From contig OZ024807.1 in the NCBI GenBank assembly GCA_964017045.1, positions 11,844,241-11,908,240 on the forward strand: 64,000 nucleotides of DNA. The letters are read 5' to 3'. This stretch comes from Omphiscola glabra. Lineage: Eukaryota > Mollusca > Gastropoda > Lymnaeidae. Positions 60,237 through 64,000 of the stretch are shown here, piece after piece (position 1 is the first letter of the stretch; every line of letters starts with the position of its first letter). Both the position numbers and the translations under genes were made by a program. The notes under the pieces were generated by a model, which was given only the letters and a program-made list of their open reading frames with translations, was not told the DNA's origin and made no database searches.

Positions 60237-62169
60237 TTATCATTACATATGCATATAACATAAATAGTTCCTTATATCTATAACACATCGAGTGACTTAA
60301 GACACTAATTATTTTATTGTTCATCTCTTATTAAAAATTAAAAAAAAAATCACCTACTTTTCTTTCTTTTTTCAAGTATCCACGTCCCCCCCCCCCACAC
60401 AACTCACCATACATCTTTTTTTAAAAGGTGTGCTGTCGAGTGCATTCCTTTCTTTAGGGTCATTATTTTGTGTGTGTTCGTGTGTGCATGTGTGTGTTTG
60501 TGTGTTATTGTCTTTCTGTGAGTGGTGTTAAGAAATGTATCGCCTCAACTTTAGTATACGTTACATAATTGCATCTTTAGCTTTAATTAAGCTGATAATA
60601 CAAGATGACGTAATAATATAGTAACAAGGTTTAGCACTACGACCATGTTTATTCTATGCATCCCAGATAAACAAATAAGCCTAACACTGGCGGTAAATAT
60701 CATACTTTCCATCTCAATTTCTTTAAAACCCCCCCCCCCCCCTCTTCCGATCCGCCACTGCCGAGACTAACACAAATTCACTCATCTCGCTCTTGCCCCC
60801 TCCCCCAATCCCCGCCCTTGTCAGCCAGTCCTCCTTATTCCTTATTAACAAATTCCGCCCAGCTCATACTATCTTGGTGATAAACCCGGCTGTCGCCAGG
60901 GGCAGTAACTAATTGATGGCTCTAACTTCTGCCCTTGGCATTCACCTGCCGGCCTCGGGGTGGGGGTGGGAGGGTGGGACGTGGGAGCGAGGACCAGTTT
61001 CCATGGTAACGAAAAGCCCTACATCTCCTTGACCTTAAAATGTTGACTATGCTAATACCCCCAACCCCGTACAGTTAATCAACAGTGTTGAAGTTGATTG
61101 GCTATCAGGTTGAAAATCTGTCTTAGAGTCTACTCTAACTCCAAGTACTTTAACACCCAAGTACAATTTAAATACTGGAAAGAGTTTTAGCTTGAGGCTA
61201 AGCTAGTTTTAAAAGGAGACAAGAGTCGCAACGTCTTGAAGTGACTCCTACATTAAAGCGGTTTGATGGTTACAGTAGAGACGCTTCGATACAACATAAA
61301 CCACGATTTCTTGTAGTGTAGCCTATATCAAAATGTTTACTTAATTAAACAGGAGCTGTAGTTGTTTCGTCGTTTTGTTTAAACCTGCTAATTGTATGAT
61401 CTTGTATATTGTACTATCGGGGCTTAAAATAAAATACAAAATGTGTGATCGTTTAATACATAAATTGTTATACATGCTGTTGGCCTTTTTCGACTTTAAA
61501 GCACAGAAGATTATGATTCCCTTGCGTATTGTGTAGTGGTCAGTCAGTACAGTCATAGTATGTGTTTATTTCTGAGATACGAAGCTCTTCTGTTGGTACC
61601 GCTAACTGTATCTTCATAGCTACGACTGTTTCTAAACCATTCAACTGTATCGTCTCATCTAGTCCTCTATTCAACAGGACAACTGTCGTCTGCTGATCAC
61701 TCACTATTCCATCTAAACTGCTTTCTCTCAGCTCTTTTCTCCCAACCCCTCATGTCACGAAGAGTTCTGTTTTATATACGATCTACCGATCTACCTCCAT
61801 AGGTGACACAGGAATGCTACGTATTAAAACATCCCTGCCCACTAATTTTCCGTCAAGTAATATTTTGCGTCGTTAACCCCAAAATTATCCCACTAGTCTA
61901 AGTCTGGAAGGCCCGAAACATAATATTATGGCAAGAAACAATCCCCCTTCTATCTCAAAGAATCTCATTAACCTTAACCTCACCCACTTAACAATGCCCT
62001 CCCTAAAATAACATCAGTTTCCGTCCATCCTATAAGGTACCTTAACAACAATGGAGCTCTGTCCTGTAACACCCCCCCACCTTCCCCGTGGGTCATTGGC
62101 GACACATTGTAGGCTTATTTTCATTGTCTGAACAAATTCGTTTACATTATGTTTTATAAGAAAAGAAAG
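57041..62169. other. PHLDB-like gene intron or intergenic DNA, no exon recognised
   Basis: It contains G-runs near 58111-58120 and 60066-60080, a MITE-like terminus TAGCTACGCCACTG at 58236-58249, GT tracts at 59780-59822 and 60470-60502, an (AT)n run at about 60203-60232 and a C-run at 60729-60742. Open frames seen here lack motifs or splice context. Confidence 0.5.
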
Positions 62170-62555
62170 TCACTCCAGCATCGGCCTCGTAAGCCACTCC
62201 AGCATCGGCCTCGTAAGTCACTCCAGCATCGGCCTCGTAAGTCACTCCAGCATCGGCCTCGTAAGCCACTCCAGCATCGGCCTCGTAAGTCACTCCAGCA
62301 TCGGCCTCGTAAGTCACTCCAGCATCGGCCTCGTAAGTCACTCTAGCATTGGCCTCATAAGTCACTCCAGCATCGGCCTCGTAAGTCATTCCAGCATCGG
62401 CCTCGTAAGCCACTCAAACATCGGCCTCGTAAGTCATTCCAGCATCGGCCTCGTAAGTCACTCCAACATCGGCCTCGTAAGTCACTCCAACATCGGCCTC
62501 GTAAGTCACTCCAGCATCGGCCTCATAAGTCACTCCAGCATCGGCCTCATAAGAC
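62170..62555. repeat. 24-bp minisatellite, about 16 copies
   Basis: The unit is GTAAGTCACTCCAGCATCGG plus CCTC. Each copy contains a GTAAGT, a perfect splice-donor hexamer, in tandem on the + strand; eight codons per unit. Confidence 0.95.
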
Positions 62556-64000
62556 ACTAGAGATAGTGACAATAATACAGAAGGTACACCGTCGTCTCTC
62601 GAAGAAGGAGGAAGGCCAATAATAATTTATATATCATTAAATTATTCCTTAATATAGCCATACCAAAAATAGTTGGTAGCTTAAAAAGATGATATACAAA
62701 ATTGTAAACATTTCAAAAGTATTTACCTTTGAGAACAAATTTAAAAAAAACAAAAAAACATTAGAAATAAAAATGCAATTTCAAATAGGAGGAACAAGCT
62801 CTAGGATAACTAACGACACTGCGAACTTCTTTAAGTCGTTGTCTCAACAATTGCTGGGTGATTAAATTCAGCAGACACTAACGAGCCTCAGACTCTTCCT
62901 CCCCCACTCCTCACCCCTCAATACCCATTTACCTGACCATGAAGCTATAACCTCGCGTTTTATCAGCTCCGGGGGCCCACCCACCGTGCCGGGGGGCTGC
63001 AGCGAGGGGCCGCTGTGGTATTCTGACTTTAAGTAAGTGTAGGTATTTCATTGATATGCTCAGGTGCGGTCTTTAAATGGCCCCAATTCCTCAAACAACC
63101 TCAGATCTTCACGTGTATCGTTGCAGCTTCTAATTATCAGGTGTTTCTATTCTATCTATCCACACCGACAAGGGCTGTCTGTACAGCGTCTTCCAATGAA
63201 ATCGTTATTTCTGGTGGCGAAATAGTGTCCTCAGAAAATCACGTAGTATCAGCCTTTAGACTAGTTTACAAGAGTGAGCCAAATAGCACATTGGTAGGCA
63301 GAACGTTTGTGGAAAGTAAATCTGGATATGAAACTATGAGATCTGTTGGTTGTTAGGCGCACATTTGAATTTTTTTATTTTCTATCTGAAACTTAATTCT
63401 GTATTTACCAAGTACGCCTACTTTCAAGAGTCCGTGTCTTCATTCAACAATGGAGCCCAGTTACCAGACGCTATAAGATAAAGAATTTCTTTCGCAGCTG
63501 AGCCACCTTTAAAGTCCCCCCCCCCCCCCAAACGACTTCTTCGTTTTTCATGGTCGATTTAAAGCACACGTGAATACCATTCTAATTTAAGACTTGCCTG
63601 GGTCCACCACGAATAACTCTCACGTTTCACCTTAAGCCTAGTTATCGCAATTGCTATTTAAACGTTACTACGCCAAACCGCCACTTTCTAAATTAGAAGG
63701 TAAAAAATCTTTCTCAGCAGTTTGTGTGTGTGTGTGTATTTTTTGGTGGTGTTTGTGTATGTGTGGTAGCTTTGTGTGTGTGTGTAACTTTTGTGTGTGT
63801 GTGTGTTTGTGTGCTTTGTTGTTTTGTGTGTGAGGGGAATGGTACGATGGCAGCAGGGGAAAGATAAGCTGAACTAAGTTAGGGCGATTCATTAAAATGC
63901 CTCCTTCTTTCAAGCTTTACTGGATTATGTTACAGTTAAAGGCGTCTATGTTTATGATGTTTCCACTCTATAGGTTTCCTTCAAATAGTCCAAATTGTCT
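62556..64000. other. Right-hand flank, no gene recognised
   Basis: A 101-codon + frame at 63051-63356 is open but shows no known motif. A C-run lies at 63517-63529 and a GT tract at about 63722-63835. Confidence 0.45.

Noticed and set aside
63051..63356. 101-codon + frame near the right edge as a gene
   Set aside because: No motif, no start or splice context, and random frames of this size are expected in 64 kb.

Overview
The window looks like nuclear DNA from a mollusc, most plausibly a heterobranch gastropod. The reasons are a secreted C1q-domain gene with several introns, short GT-AG exons in AT-rich introns, non-LTR retrotransposon debris, several hAT-type MITE families and very heavy minisatellite content. 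Six MITEs have the termini and core of the SPIN family, which is reported from the pond snail Lymnaea. The species cannot be fixed from the sequence. No prokaryotic-style gene clusters are present and no tRNA or rRNA gene was recognised.

Only three protein-coding loci are convincing, all on the + strand. (1) Positions 137-598 are the terminal exon of a C1q-domain gene whose upstream exons lie off the left edge. (2) Positions 11508-17619 carry five phase-compatible exons of a paralogue: a short N-terminal part, a 251-residue coiled-coil exon and a terminal C1q exon. Its signal-peptide exon was not found. (3) Positions about 50961-54534 are the first three coding exons of a PHLDB/LL5-type gene that encode its FHA domain; the rest lies beyond the right edge.

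The two C1q terminal exons and more than 3.5 kb of their 3' flanks are a direct segmental duplication (about 137-4790 and 17161-20825). Each copy has since gained different mobile elements, so one copy serves as the empty site for the other.

Between about 21 kb and 50.8 kb I see no supported gene. This stretch is a minisatellite desert with units of 11 to 63 bp. It includes a 3.2-kb array with a 122-bp higher-order unit (43.2-46.4 kb) and a very uniform 46-bp array abutting a 25-bp array (39.1-41.0 kb). By my boundaries, tandem repeats cover roughly 15 kb of the 64 kb. Many long open frames here are by-products of repeat units whose length divides by three.

Mobile DNA includes six SPIN-like hAT MITEs, four to five MITEs of other hAT-like families with matching flanks, a degraded LINE reverse transcriptase split by a SPIN insertion, two 3' tails of a LINE ending in CCAGAA repeats, and a dispersed repeat pair. 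Homopolymer G or C runs of 9-25 bases are scattered throughout.
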